Shown here: piece by piece, positions 9,681 to 18,039 of the stretch | Numbering within the stretch: the first letter of the stretch is position 1 | Layout: each line of letters opens with the position of its first letter | Origin: Pleomorphovibrio marinus | GTDB taxonomy: Bacteria; Bacteroidota; Bacteroidia; Cytophagales; Cyclobacteriaceae | Assembly (NCBI RefSeq): GCF_003347495.1 | Contig: NZ_QCXY01000003.1 | Location: 496,001-560,000 of the forward strand | Length of the DNA: 64,000 bases | Direction of reading: 5' to 3' | The notes under the pieces: model-generated | Database searches by the model: none | What the model was told of the DNA's origin: nothing | What the model saw: only the letters and a program-made list of their open reading frames with translations | Made by a program: the position numbers and the translations under genes

Positions 9681-11186
9681 CTATTTCTTCATCCGCTTCA
9701 ATTTCACTTTATCCCTTTTCATAATTTGAGGTAGCCGAAATACCTCTCCGGCTTGATTAGCCACATATAATCTGGATTCCGAAGGTTCTCTCCCATGACC
9801 ATCTGCCCAAAAAGCATAAAAATCCGGGTGTGGTGTTACGGATTTCCTCGCATAAGAATGGTTCTTTTCACTGCCTAAGGTAAGGTTCTTTACCTTTTCC
9901 CAGCTTTTCCCTTGGTCTTTGCTGATCCACATCACCATTTCCCCTCCTGTGTTGTAGGCCTGTGGACCGGATTGGGTGGGGCCGATGATCCTCCAGATGC
10001 CGTCCTTTTCCAAGTAAATGGACCCCATGTCATAATTGTTATCTGAAACTGTAATTTCACTAAATGACCATTCCTCGCCATTGTGGTAGGCAAGGTTCCA
10101 TGTTCTGGGGTCGTTGGATGGACCTGCTTCATACCCCCCACTGGTTACATAAAGGATGGCGGGGTTTCCTTCCTCGTCAAAGGCGACGTCATTGATATAT
10201 ACGTTTAACCCTTCTCTGGCATAGTCCTTCACCAAAGCAGCGTTTTCGATGGTTGTCAAGGGTAGTTGCATATCCTCCCCATTGATATTCTGCCAGGATT
10301 GGCCAAAATCACTGGTTTCAAGGTAATACAAATTCGTCCGGTAATTTAGGCCTGACTCTCCTTGCATGTTCGGGTGGAAATTAAATGTGGTTGCCACCTT
10401 ACCATCCCTATAGAAACTGGTTTGGTAATGGCCTTCTTCAATATTCGCAATATCCTTCCATTCCGACCATTCCACGCCATCCTTGCTGTACATATAACTG
10501 ATAACTCGGCTTTGCTTGGTGCCATATTGAAGTTCTTTCTGCTCATAGTGGGTAAACAAGCCTATAAAGCCGTGGTCAGGCTGATGGTATATCTGAACAT
10601 AGGAGAAATTATCCAAAGGAACACTCTTCCCATTTTCCATCTTAGTGGCCTTCACAGGCTCAAACTCACTTATGTCGTAGGGCCTCACACTTTTGTGGAT
10701 ATAGGAAGGCCTCCAAACCCCATGTGATGTGGAAAACAGCCAAATATAGCCATCGCCATCCATACTTATTACCGGGTTGTCATGGGCATCGTTGGTGTTT
10801 TTGTCCAATACCGCTATAGGTCTAGCCAACTCCTTTTTTTCGTGGTCGTAAAAGGAAACGGAATGGATCAAGCTGCCTTCCTCATTTACCCCGCCAAAAC
10901 AAAAAAACGTCTTATTCACTTCTTTTGAATACACTGAAAAAGGATAATGATTGGAAGGATAGGTGCCCAGCCCCCCGCTGTATTTATAGACAAACTCGTC
11001 GGAAGAGGGTTGGTTGGCATACCAGATACCCCTAAACCCCTCCAGGGGTTGATTTAATAATGTCGCCTCCGCATATCTTGCATCAGAATGGACGGGTTTG
11101 TTTGGGGATTGTTGGGCGTAAACCGTAGTGGGAACAGGCCACAGGAATAATAGTAAAATTAATGGAGATAATGTTGTTGATGTCAT
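9681..11186 (-). CDS. Secreted BNR-4 repeat beta-propeller protein (possible polysaccharide lyase or glycosidase)
   Basis: 501 residues. A signal peptide ends near residue 25 (VYAQQ) and is followed by a mature start FRGIWYANQP. The body carries BNR/Asp-box-like elements (SDFGQSWQNI, SKDQGKSWEKV) and conserved-looking HDNPVISMDGDGYIWLF and YMYSKDGVEWSEW segments, typical of the BNR_4 propeller family. That fold includes the PL24/PL25 ulvan lyases as well as proteins of unknown function; I cannot assign an activity from sequence alone. It is probably periplasmic or exported and involved in marine polysaccharide breakdown. It lies downstream of, but is separated by a hairpin from, the 11.4-16.5 kb operon. 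Confidence 0.78.
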   Translation of the reverse strand: MTSTTLSPLILLLFLWPVPTTVYAQQSPNKPVHSDARYAEATLLNQPLEGFRGIWYANQPSSDEFVYKYSGGLGTYPSNHYPFSVYSKEVNKTFFCFGGVNEEGSLIHSVSFYDHEKKELARPIAVLDKNTNDAHDNPVISMDGDGYIWLFSTSHGVWRPSYIHKSVRPYDISEFEPVKATKMENGKSVPLDNFSYVQIYHQPDHGFIGLFTHYEQKELQYGTKQSRVISYMYSKDGVEWSEWKDIANIEEGHYQTSFYRDGKVATTFNFHPNMQGESGLNYRTNLYYLETSDFGQSWQNINGEDMQLPLTTIENAALVKDYAREGLNVYINDVAFDEEGNPAILYVTSGGYEAGPSNDPRTWNLAYHNGEEWSFSEITVSDNNYDMGSIYLEKDGIWRIIGPTQSGPQAYNTGGEMVMWISKDQGKSWEKVKNLTLGSEKNHSYARKSVTPHPDFYAFWADGHGREPSESRLYVANQAGEVFRLPQIMKRDKVKLKRMKK

Positions 11187-11338
11187 TGGGTTATGGGTAT
11201 AGGAATAAACAAAAGCCTTTCATAGGAATTGATCATATATCAGAACATCAGATCCAAATTAATAAATGCCAAGAACCAGCTTCATTACTAACCCATATAC
11301 CACTAAAGGAAATATCGCTTGGTCATTTGGGATCCTTG

Positions 11339-11368
11339 AATTGCCTCCTACTTTAGCGGGAGGCAATT
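11339..11368. terminator. Hairpin downstream of the catabolic operon
   Basis: A perfect 10-base inverted repeat, AATTGCCTCC (11339-11348) and GGAGGCAATT (11359-11368), with a 10-base loop. It lies 37 bases past the last gene of the operon on the minus strand and upstream of the BNR gene. There is no long T run after it, so it is either a weak terminator or an mRNA-stabilising hairpin. Confidence 0.5.
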
Positions 11369-11405
11369 GGGTGGTTACTTTTATCCACACTGACATTTAT
11401 AGGTA

Positions 11406-12080
11406 CTATTTTGTCTTTCCGATTGTTTCATCCAAAATGCGTTTTGCACGATCAGAATTATATATTCCACATGGACAAAAGCGGACCAGGGTATTAGCGG
11501 CATCCTCGGAGGATCTCCGGCCTTCGCGAACCATCTCAATCATTTTTTTGGCCATGTTGAAGGAAACCATACCATGACCGCACATGGTTGAGAGCGCCAG
11601 TACCTTAGAATCGGGCAAGTGGTCATGTGGATCATTGAATCCCAGTGAATATTCTACACTGTGACGTTTGATATTACTTGCCTCTGCTGCCTTTTTGGCA
11701 TTTTCCACAGATGTGCTCATGTTAATGGAGAATCCTAAATCTGCCGCAACTATTTCCTTCATACATGCCTCAGCATTTTCCTTTGAGGAAAAAACAGCCG
11801 ATACGGTTCCTGGTTTTTCTACTCCTTCAATAACGGATTGCCAATCCTTCACCGCAATACGCTTCCAGTGGACAGTAGGACTAAGGCCTTTTTCAGGAGC
11901 TAGGCTGCTACGGTTGCCGTTGCCCATATTTACCGGGCTGTGCCTGGAGCATATCCTTAAAAACTCTTTGAGCTTAGGAATACAGTCTTCATCATTGATT
12001 CCTTTGGATGGTATAGCAAATAGGATATAATCATCACGAAAACTAATGGCATTGCCATATCTGTGCAAAGTGTTAGTCAT
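11406..12080 (-). CDS. Unrecognised Cys-rich protein, partner of the 6-hydroxynicotinate-reductase-like ferredoxin
   Basis: 224 residues starting at ATG 12080, which overlaps the stop of the upstream ferredoxin gene as ATGA. A longer frame to 12221 exists, but it would lie inside that gene, so it was rejected. I do not know the family. The C-terminal third holds two compact motifs that look metal-binding, TMCGHGMVS and FCPCGIYN, about 35 residues apart across a helical stretch; earlier RICSRHSP and ACMKE add more Cys. No signal or membrane segment is seen, so it is cytoplasmic. The coupling suggests a stoichiometric partner or second subunit of the reductase, possibly binding a metal or Fe-S centre. 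That is inference. Confidence 0.7.
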   Translation of the reverse strand: MTNTLHRYGNAISFRDDYILFAIPSKGINDEDCIPKLKEFLRICSRHSPVNMGNGNRSSLAPEKGLSPTVHWKRIAVKDWQSVIEGVEKPGTVSAVFSSKENAEACMKEIVAADLGFSINMSTSVENAKKAAEASNIKRHSVEYSLGFNDPHDHLPDSKVLALSTMCGHGMVSFNMAKKMIEMVREGRRSSEDAANTLVRFCPCGIYNSDRAKRILDETIGKTK

Positions 12081-12916
12081 TTGATTTGTCCCTCCGTTTT
12101 TGTAAATGAAACCTTGTTTGTAATACGTCCGAGCCCCATATTGGTTTTTGCCCTGAAATTCGAATACCCCAGTTTCTCTAGTAAAGGGCCCAGGATATTG
12201 TCTTCGCCATCTTCGCCACACCGGGTGGAAATTCCAACAGCAGTAACGGTATCTATGTCTCTGTTAACCTCACGCACGGTCAACAATATTTTTTCGACCA
12301 TATTGATATCGGTTTTAATTTCAACGATGGCTGAAAGGATTTTTTCGTTAAGTATATCAGCGCGTAAATCTCCTTTCTTAACATCTGTCAATAGATGATT
12401 TACTGGATTGTTCTTTTCAAATGTGACACCCAGGTTGGCAAGTGTCCGGGTCATTTTCTGAATATCCGAAAACCTCACCCCGACCCCGGGTCTTCCAAAC
12501 TCTATGGTGTACCCTACTTCACCGGTATCCACCCTTAGTCTGACATCATTAGTCTTAACTTCTTCTGTTCCGCGCCCTTTTATTCCTGTGGAAGTATGCT
12601 CCACTACCGGATCGGAGAATATTTGTCTGACCAGACGCGGCATCTCTAGTTCATTCATCTCAATTGCCGAGGTTGGGCAGACATCAGGCTCAGGCTCCAT
12701 CCTGAAGCGTAAACTTTTGGCTATTTTTCGAATGGTTCTTGCGAATCGGGGGTTCAGGTTTTCCGTGCTCATCCCCCGGTAACAAGTCCCGCATTCCACG
12801 CAGGCATCATCGTCGATATTGGCCCTATTGATTTTTGTGTCCACATAAATGGCGTTCATTGGGCACACTGCTACACAGTTTCCACATGCGATGCATTTTT
12901 GATGGTTAATAATCAT
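12077..12916 (-). CDS. 6-hydroxynicotinate-reductase-like 4Fe-4S protein
   Basis: 279 residues. An N-terminal ferredoxin domain has a canonical cluster at Cys8, Cys11, Cys14 and Cys18 (CIACGNCVAVCP). A second cluster has Cys39, Cys42 and Cys45 (CVECGTC), but its fourth ligand, Cys80-Pro81, comes only after a 34-residue insertion. The C-terminal region contains RGTEEVKTNDV, EVGYTIEFGRPGVGVRF, NPVNHLL and TNMGLGR. I recall these blocks from proteins annotated as 6-hydroxynicotinate reductase (Hnr, of the nicotinate fermentation pathway). The predicted role is low-potential electron transfer or reduction of a heterocycle-like substrate; the substrate is unproven. It is coupled to the next gene by ATGA and follows the amidohydrolase gene by 58 bases. 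Confidence 0.72.
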   Translation of the reverse strand: MIINHQKCIACGNCVAVCPMNAIYVDTKINRANIDDDACVECGTCYRGMSTENLNPRFARTIRKIAKSLRFRMEPEPDVCPTSAIEMNELEMPRLVRQIFSDPVVEHTSTGIKGRGTEEVKTNDVRLRVDTGEVGYTIEFGRPGVGVRFSDIQKMTRTLANLGVTFEKNNPVNHLLTDVKKGDLRADILNEKILSAIVEIKTDINMVEKILLTVREVNRDIDTVTAVGISTRCGEDGEDNILGPLLEKLGYSNFRAKTNMGLGRITNKVSFTKTEGQIK

Positions 12917-12974
12917 AGTAACTGTAATTTATAATATTTGTACCTAATTCATTCACCCTTATTGAAATATTGCC

Positions 12975-14180
12975 CTATAATAAGGAGTATTTTATTCCTT
13001 TTAGGTGAGACTGGCTGTTAGAATAATGAACGAGCCTACCTTGTTTCACTACTGCCTTTACCTTTTTGAGGGCTTCTATATTTTCGAGGGGATTGCCTTC
13101 AACAGCAATAATATCAGCGTATTTTCCCGCTTCCAGCGTCCCGGTTTCATTTTCCATCCCACACACACTGGCGCCATAAATGGTTAAGGCCTGGAGTGCG
13201 TTAAAATTAGATGCTCCGAGTTCAACAACGTATTCAGCTTCCTGAGCAAGCTCCCCATGCATGCCGTCCGTACCAAGCGCAAAAGGTATATTTGCTCCAA
13301 TCAATGCCCGCATCCGGCGGCAAATTTCATCTCGCTCATTAAAATGGCCCTGAATTAAATGTTTGGGATAATGATATACTATTTTGTCATTTAGAATCGG
13401 ACTTGGGGTTAATACAAGTTTGGTAGTTGACACAGCTAATTTCTCGATTTGCGCATCGCTGATATGATAAGCATGTTCCAATGTATCAAGACCCAATTCC
13501 AAAGCCCAATCGAGACCAATGCCGCCGACACAGTGCGAAGCAACATTTAATCCAGCTTCATGGGAAGTTCGGATAGCCGTCGCTATTTCCTCCCTTGTCA
13601 GATAACTCGGCAAATCACCGTCACCCTTCAGGGTTCCGGAAATATATATCTTGATAAAATCAGCTCCTGCTGCTAGATTTTCATGTATTGCATTTCTTAT
13701 TTCCCCCTTCCCATTATACGGGTAACCGACAAACCCATGTCCCTTTGCCGCGCGGATCCCTTTTCCAGCCACTATGGAACGGGGGCCTAGGATCAGATTC
13801 CTGTTCACTGCTTCTCTGCAAGCTATATCCAGATACGCTTTATCTCCCAATGTCCGGCAGGTGGTTACTCCGGCCTGAAGATCTTTCCTCATCATGGCTA
13901 CTGCCCTCAAGGTGAGTTCAGGAATGCTATCGGACATTCTATCCAGGTAGTTTTCCAATGTCGGATCCATGGAGTGATGAGTATGGCTGTCTATCAACCC
14001 GGGCATTAAAGTAAGACCGGAAAAGTCGAGCACATGATCATAATCGGATGGATTAATTTCAACATTTGAACCAACGGTTTTGATTTTTGTGTCCTCAATA
14101 AGGATAGCACCGTTGTCCTTTAAATCTTTGCTAATCCCATCCCAAATAAAAGAAGCTTTTACTAAAATCCGCTCAGCCAT
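12975..14180 (-). CDS. Metal-dependent amidohydrolase (imidazolonepropionase/prolidase-like)
   Basis: 401 residues from ATG 14180 (an in-frame GTG precedes it at 14183). It is a TIM-barrel amidohydrolase with the expected metal ligands: HTH in LIDSHTHHS, a Lys in DFIKIYISG, His in VASHCVGG, His in TLEHAYH and Asp in LGTDGM. A composite beta-sandwich is built from both ends, and the terminal GKYADIIAVEGNPL is typical. The subfamily is the one usually annotated as Xaa-Pro dipeptidase or imidazolonepropionase-like, cytoplasmic and without a signal. In this operon it may open a cyclic amide or enamide, the role enamidase plays in nicotinate fermentation, although by motif it is not a close enamidase orthologue. 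Substrate unknown. Confidence 0.82.
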   Translation of the reverse strand: MAERILVKASFIWDGISKDLKDNGAILIEDTKIKTVGSNVEINPSDYDHVLDFSGLTLMPGLIDSHTHHSMDPTLENYLDRMSDSIPELTLRAVAMMRKDLQAGVTTCRTLGDKAYLDIACREAVNRNLILGPRSIVAGKGIRAAKGHGFVGYPYNGKGEIRNAIHENLAAGADFIKIYISGTLKGDGDLPSYLTREEIATAIRTSHEAGLNVASHCVGGIGLDWALELGLDTLEHAYHISDAQIEKLAVSTTKLVLTPSPILNDKIVYHYPKHLIQGHFNERDEICRRMRALIGANIPFALGTDGMHGELAQEAEYVVELGASNFNALQALTIYGASVCGMENETGTLEAGKYADIIAVEGNPLENIEALKKVKAVVKQGRLVHYSNSQSHLKGIKYSLL

Positions 14181-14232
14181 CACGTTTTCAGTTTTATGGT
14201 TATAAAGGTTGTACTATTAAACCTTTACTGAA

Positions 14233-15159
14233 TTATTTTTTCTTATGTTGTCCCACATCCTCTTTTTCTGACATACTTTCAACAACCCCTATTAAATCAG
14301 CCCCTTCTTTTTCTTGCATTCCTAAATTTTCAGCCCGTTGAAAATATGCAGCAGCAGCCCTAAAAATAGGAGCAGGCAAATGTACTTCATCAAGTGTTTT
14401 GGACACTATGGATACATCTTTACACATCTGACCCAATCCACCTGGTGATGGCACACTATTTATAACGCTGTCGGAAAGAAGCTTGAAATAGTCATTTCCA
14501 GCAATCCCACTTCCGATTATTTTGGAGACAAGGGCAGTATCTAAATTCATTTTTCTTGCCAGAGTTATTACCTCCATTGTGGCTCCATGAACAACTCCCA
14601 CAAAAAGTTGATTACAGTGTTTAACTGCCTGCCCTATTCCCGGAGTGTCGCCCACATGAACCACCTTCCCTATTACATCTAAAAGCGGAGTTACCTTTTT
14701 AATCTGCTCTTGTGAAGCAGCAGCTATTAGTGTCAATTCACCGGAAGGAACCCTGGAGGGACCTCCTGTGAAGGGACAATCTACAAATCCGATATTTTTT
14801 TCTTCACATTGCTTTGCAATGGATTCCAGGTTAGACCGGTTAATGGTGCTCATGCATATTATCGTGGAACATTTTTTATCCGTACCCTCAAAAAGTCCGT
14901 TGTAGCCTGAAAAAACTTCCAGCACCTGAATGTCATTTAACACCAAAATGATCACGGTTTGACAATGATGGGCAACTTCTGAAGGACTGGACAAACGGAG
15001 CCCACCCATTGCTGTAAATTCTTTTACGGCTTCGTTTCGGCTGTCATATCCGAAAACGGTATAGCCACTCTTTAAGAAAGCTCTTGCTACAGGGATACCG
15101 ATGCGCCCCAGGCCTATAATTCCAAGTTTCCCAATTTCAGATTTCATCCTTTTGTCCAT
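14233..15159 (-). CDS. NAD(P)-dependent beta-hydroxyacid dehydrogenase (3-hydroxyisobutyrate/2-hydroxymethylglutarate dehydrogenase family)
   Basis: 308 residues. The N-terminal Rossmann motif is GIIGLGRIGIPVARAF. The substrate-binding stretch of the family appears as DCPFTGGPSRVPSGELT, and the catalytic Lys lies in GQAVKHCNQLF. The all-helical C-terminal domain follows, with GLGQMCKDVSIV. The family reduces or oxidises beta-hydroxyacids such as 3-hydroxyisobutyrate, tartronate semialdehyde and 2-(hydroxymethyl)glutarate. The neighbours are the transporter upstream and the amidohydrolase downstream, about 50 bases each, consistent with one operon. By position it could reduce the aldehyde acid released by the amidohydrolase; this is inference. 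Confidence 0.83.
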   Translation of the reverse strand: MDKRMKSEIGKLGIIGLGRIGIPVARAFLKSGYTVFGYDSRNEAVKEFTAMGGLRLSSPSEVAHHCQTVIILVLNDIQVLEVFSGYNGLFEGTDKKCSTIICMSTINRSNLESIAKQCEEKNIGFVDCPFTGGPSRVPSGELTLIAAASQEQIKKVTPLLDVIGKVVHVGDTPGIGQAVKHCNQLFVGVVHGATMEVITLARKMNLDTALVSKIIGSGIAGNDYFKLLSDSVINSVPSPGGLGQMCKDVSIVSKTLDEVHLPAPIFRAAAAYFQRAENLGMQEKEGADLIGVVESMSEKEDVGQHKKK

Positions 15160-15208
15160 GATATTTTAAGTTTTCATTGAATTGTAGAAAATATCTTCAT
15201 AATCAATT

Positions 15209-16507
15209 TCATTTAACATTTATCAGTTTGGAATTTTTTTGGTGATCCTTTTTTGATATTGGGGTTTTAGGGCCTTTGATAGCAATAATAGTTAAAATTG
15301 CAGAAAGGAAAAGAGAACCTGCCATAAAAAGATAGGAAGCCCCAAATCCTCCTGTTACACCATTCAAATAGCCGACGATATATGCTCCCACAAATGACCC
15401 TAATGCGCCAAAACTGTTAATTAGGGCAATAGCTCCTGCCGCCACATTGTCTGGGAAAATTTCCGTCAATGCGGTGAAGAAGGGTGCATAAGGAATATAG
15501 ATTACTGCGCCAGCAATTACCAGTAATAGGAATGACACCCAAAAATTATCGGGTCCAACCCAAAAGGATCCATAGAAAGCAACGGATCCTATCAACAAAA
15601 ATGGCCATATAAATGCTTTTCTGTTTAAACTCTTATCTGAGAAATAGGATGCTAAAAACATTCCTATGATGGCAAAGAGATAGGGTATGGTGGATAGCCA
15701 TCCTGTCATTACAATACCCGTATCCGGCGCTGCATTTATAATCGAAGGTAACCACATGATAAAGCCATAGGCTCCTATACTCCAAAACCCATACTGAAAA
15801 CACAATAAAATAACCGCTTTGGACTTAAATGCTTCAGCGTAGTTTTTTACTGGCTTAATTTGTTGCTGCTCTTGTTTAAGCTCTTCTTCAAATTCACGTT
15901 TCTCTATTTCTGTCAGCCAATCAGCATCTTTGGGCTTATCATCCACTAAGTACCACCAACAAAATGCCCAAAGAATCGCCGGCACTCCTTCCACAATAAA
16001 CATCCCTCTCCAGCCAAAAGATTCAATAAGGTAGCCGGATAAAACCGACATCCAGATAATAGTGGCAGGATTTCCTAGCGTTAAAAAGGTATTTGCTTTG
16101 GAACGCTCAGATCTTGTAAACCATCTGCTTAACAATATGATTAAAGCCGGCCAAACAGCACTCTCCACTACTCCCAGCATAAACCTTACACCATATAGTA
16201 TATTGACATTACTAATCAAGCCGGTGGCCGAGGCCAATGTTCCCCACAAAATACAGGACCAAAAAATTAATTTTTTAGTGCTCCTATTTGCCGCATAAAT
16301 GGTACCGGGAATCTGGAAGAAGAAATAACCAAGAAAAAACAGGGCGCCCATCAAAGACAACATGCCTGGTGTAATCTGAAGATCCTCTGCCATACCACCT
16401 GCGGCCGCGAACCCAAAATTAGCGCGGGCAACATAAGCCAGGCTATAGGTAATAAAAACCAGAGGGATAAGGCGATACCACCTTTTGTTTGCCAGAGTCC
16501 TTACCAT
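15209..16507 (-). CDS. MFS transporter, anion:cation symporter (ACS) type
   Basis: 432 residues with about twelve membrane helices and a central hydrophilic loop (near residues 205-225, EEELKQEQQQ). The N-terminal part has the ACS-like pattern YSLAYVARANFGFA and a cytoplasmic loop after helix 2 (FQIPGTIYAANRSTKK). The family imports organic anions such as hexuronates, tartrate, phthalate and nicotinate. It is the first gene of a five-gene operon and presumably brings in the compound the other products degrade. ATG 16507 is preferred over the adjacent in-frame TTG 16510. Confidence 0.82.
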   Translation of the reverse strand: MVRTLANKRWYRLIPLVFITYSLAYVARANFGFAAAGGMAEDLQITPGMLSLMGALFFLGYFFFQIPGTIYAANRSTKKLIFWSCILWGTLASATGLISNVNILYGVRFMLGVVESAVWPALIILLSRWFTRSERSKANTFLTLGNPATIIWMSVLSGYLIESFGWRGMFIVEGVPAILWAFCWWYLVDDKPKDADWLTEIEKREFEEELKQEQQQIKPVKNYAEAFKSKAVILLCFQYGFWSIGAYGFIMWLPSIINAAPDTGIVMTGWLSTIPYLFAIIGMFLASYFSDKSLNRKAFIWPFLLIGSVAFYGSFWVGPDNFWVSFLLLVIAGAVIYIPYAPFFTALTEIFPDNVAAGAIALINSFGALGSFVGAYIVGYLNGVTGGFGASYLFMAGSLFLSAILTIIAIKGPKTPISKKDHQKNSKLINVK

Positions 16508-17071
16508 CAACTACAAAATTTAGAATAATTATCAAGCATACTATAATGTTAAGTTCATCTGTTTATAGTTTCTTTTCAGCGGTAATAACTTGTCCCGCAC
16601 TGTAAGTCGGGATAGCCTGCCCCGTGTGTAGCTCGGTCATGCCTGCCTGTCCGGTAGGCAGGCTCGATTTCATCCAATTTCAAGGCTTAATAAATTCCTG
16701 AAAAGGATTGCCAGCGTTGTTTTTCGAACAAGAACAACAACTATAAAGCAAGTTAAGAATAATATTTTACCATGCTATCCCATTGTTCCCCAGCTTTTAT
16801 CATTGGTCCGAAGGAGAGTTGTAAAGGGAGCCGGAGGAAACCTTTTAGAGGGAAAGAAAATAGGGATTTCGGCCATTGAAATCTTGAACCAAACTTGGGC
16901 TTCTGATTTTTGGAGCCAAACTAATTCCAGTTTTTGAACAAATCCATATGCACCGCTCCTGTGTTTGGCAGCATCCTTCTCTATAGGCTGAGGGGGACAG
17001 GTTTACCAATGATATGATCGTGGAATATCAGGACCTGCTACTAAATCCTTTCCAAAAGCATTCCAACCTTA
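16508..17071. other. Intergenic region upstream of the catabolic operon, with hairpin repeats
   Basis: About 564 bases without a gene. The right-hand neighbour, YihY, ends at 17072 on the same strand, so this region must hold the operon promoter. It contains inverted repeats, listed separately for the strongest, plus a shorter TCCCG/CGGGA pair at 16593-16612. No regulator gene is adjacent. Confidence 0.5.
16641..16663. repeat. GC-rich palindromic intergenic element
   Basis: GCCTGCCT (16641-16648) and AGGCAGGC (16656-16663) form a perfect 8-base stem around the loop GTCCGGT. Its composition stands out from the AT-rich surroundings, as expected for a dispersed REP-like element. Family membership is not proven by one copy. 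Confidence 0.5.
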
Positions 17072-18037
17072 CTATTTCTCTACACCATCCACAGCAACCT
17101 TGGCCTTACCGGTCACTTTCCGTTTGGCGGCTGCCTTGTCAAGGGCTACATTGATCTCAAAACCTATAAGGATAATCACAGAGGTAATCAGTAACCAAAG
17201 CATTACTGCTATCATGGTGCCAATAGAGCCATATAATTTGTTGTAACTCGCGAAATTTGTCAAGTAAAAACTGAACAAGTAAAAACCAAAAGTAATCAAC
17301 AATCCAGCTACCACGGAACCTGTGCTAAAAAACCTCCATTTGTCATGAACGGCCGGAGCAAATCGGAAGATGTATGCGGTAGCAATCATAAACAACATCA
17401 TCAACACAAAGAAACGGAAAAAGGTAAGAGAGTAATAATAGATATTGTTGGTCACAAATTCGTATTCTGAGATGCGCAGCAAAAGGTTACTGCCCACCAG
17501 CATCACCAAAACCGCACCGCATATACATAATACCAGCACCACAATGATACTCACTGCAATGAGTCTTGTCTTAAAAAAACCCCGCAAATCGCGGGTGCGA
17601 TATACTGCATTGAAGGCATTCATCATGGACATCACGCCGTTGGTAGAAAGGTATAAAGCCAGAAAAAAGCCCAAGGAAAGCAAGCTCTGCCTAGGGCGGC
17701 TTACAATGTCCATAATGGTAGGTGCCACCTCTTCGTAGATGTTTTCCGGCATCACGTCCCGCACAAAGAGCAGTATATTTGCTGTGGTGACATCCGGGAA
17801 GAAAAATTGGATAAAGGGTATGGTGTTAAGCAGGAAAAGGAGCATTGGAAACATGGCCATGGTGAAATTGAAAGCCATGGCTGAACCCCGCTCTATCACC
17901 TCGTCTTTACGAAGCTGCTCCAAAAAAATCCTTCCGACATCGTATAAGTTTTGGTCAGGATTTCCAAAATGAATGGGCCTTAGCCTCAAAGCTTCTTTTT
18001 GAGCCCACCCCGAAAGCTTATCCAGTGATTTATTCAA
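17072..18037 (-). CDS. YihY/BrkB-family inner-membrane protein
   Basis: 321 residues with about six membrane helices after a hydrophilic N-terminus of some 60 residues. Family-typical segments include ERGSAMAFNFTMAMFPMLLF near residues 50-69, STNGVMSMMNAFNAVYR near 130-146 and YGSIGTMIAVMLWL near 270. The family was once called RNase BN, but it is now regarded as a membrane protein of uncertain, possibly transport, function. The only start giving a full N-terminus is TTG 18037, because the next in-frame ATG is residue 54. It follows the thioesterase stop by 2 bases, so it is co-translated with ybgC and mltG. Confidence 0.85.
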   Translation of the reverse strand: MNKSLDKLSGWAQKEALRLRPIHFGNPDQNLYDVGRIFLEQLRKDEVIERGSAMAFNFTMAMFPMLLFLLNTIPFIQFFFPDVTTANILLFVRDVMPENIYEEVAPTIMDIVSRPRQSLLSLGFFLALYLSTNGVMSMMNAFNAVYRTRDLRGFFKTRLIAVSIIVVLVLCICGAVLVMLVGSNLLLRISEYEFVTNNIYYYSLTFFRFFVLMMLFMIATAYIFRFAPAVHDKWRFFSTGSVVAGLLITFGFYLFSFYLTNFASYNKLYGSIGTMIAVMLWLLITSVIILIGFEINVALDKAAAKRKVTGKAKVAVDGVEK

Positions 18038-18039
18038 GG

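Noticed and set aside
9681-11186. Naming the BNR-4 protein an ulvan lyase
   Set aside because: The fold is shared by many proteins and no catalytic residues could be matched by eye.
12081-12221. Upstream extension of the Cys-rich partner gene
   Set aside because: It lies wholly inside the ferredoxin gene; ATG 12080 with the ATGA overlap is the natural start.
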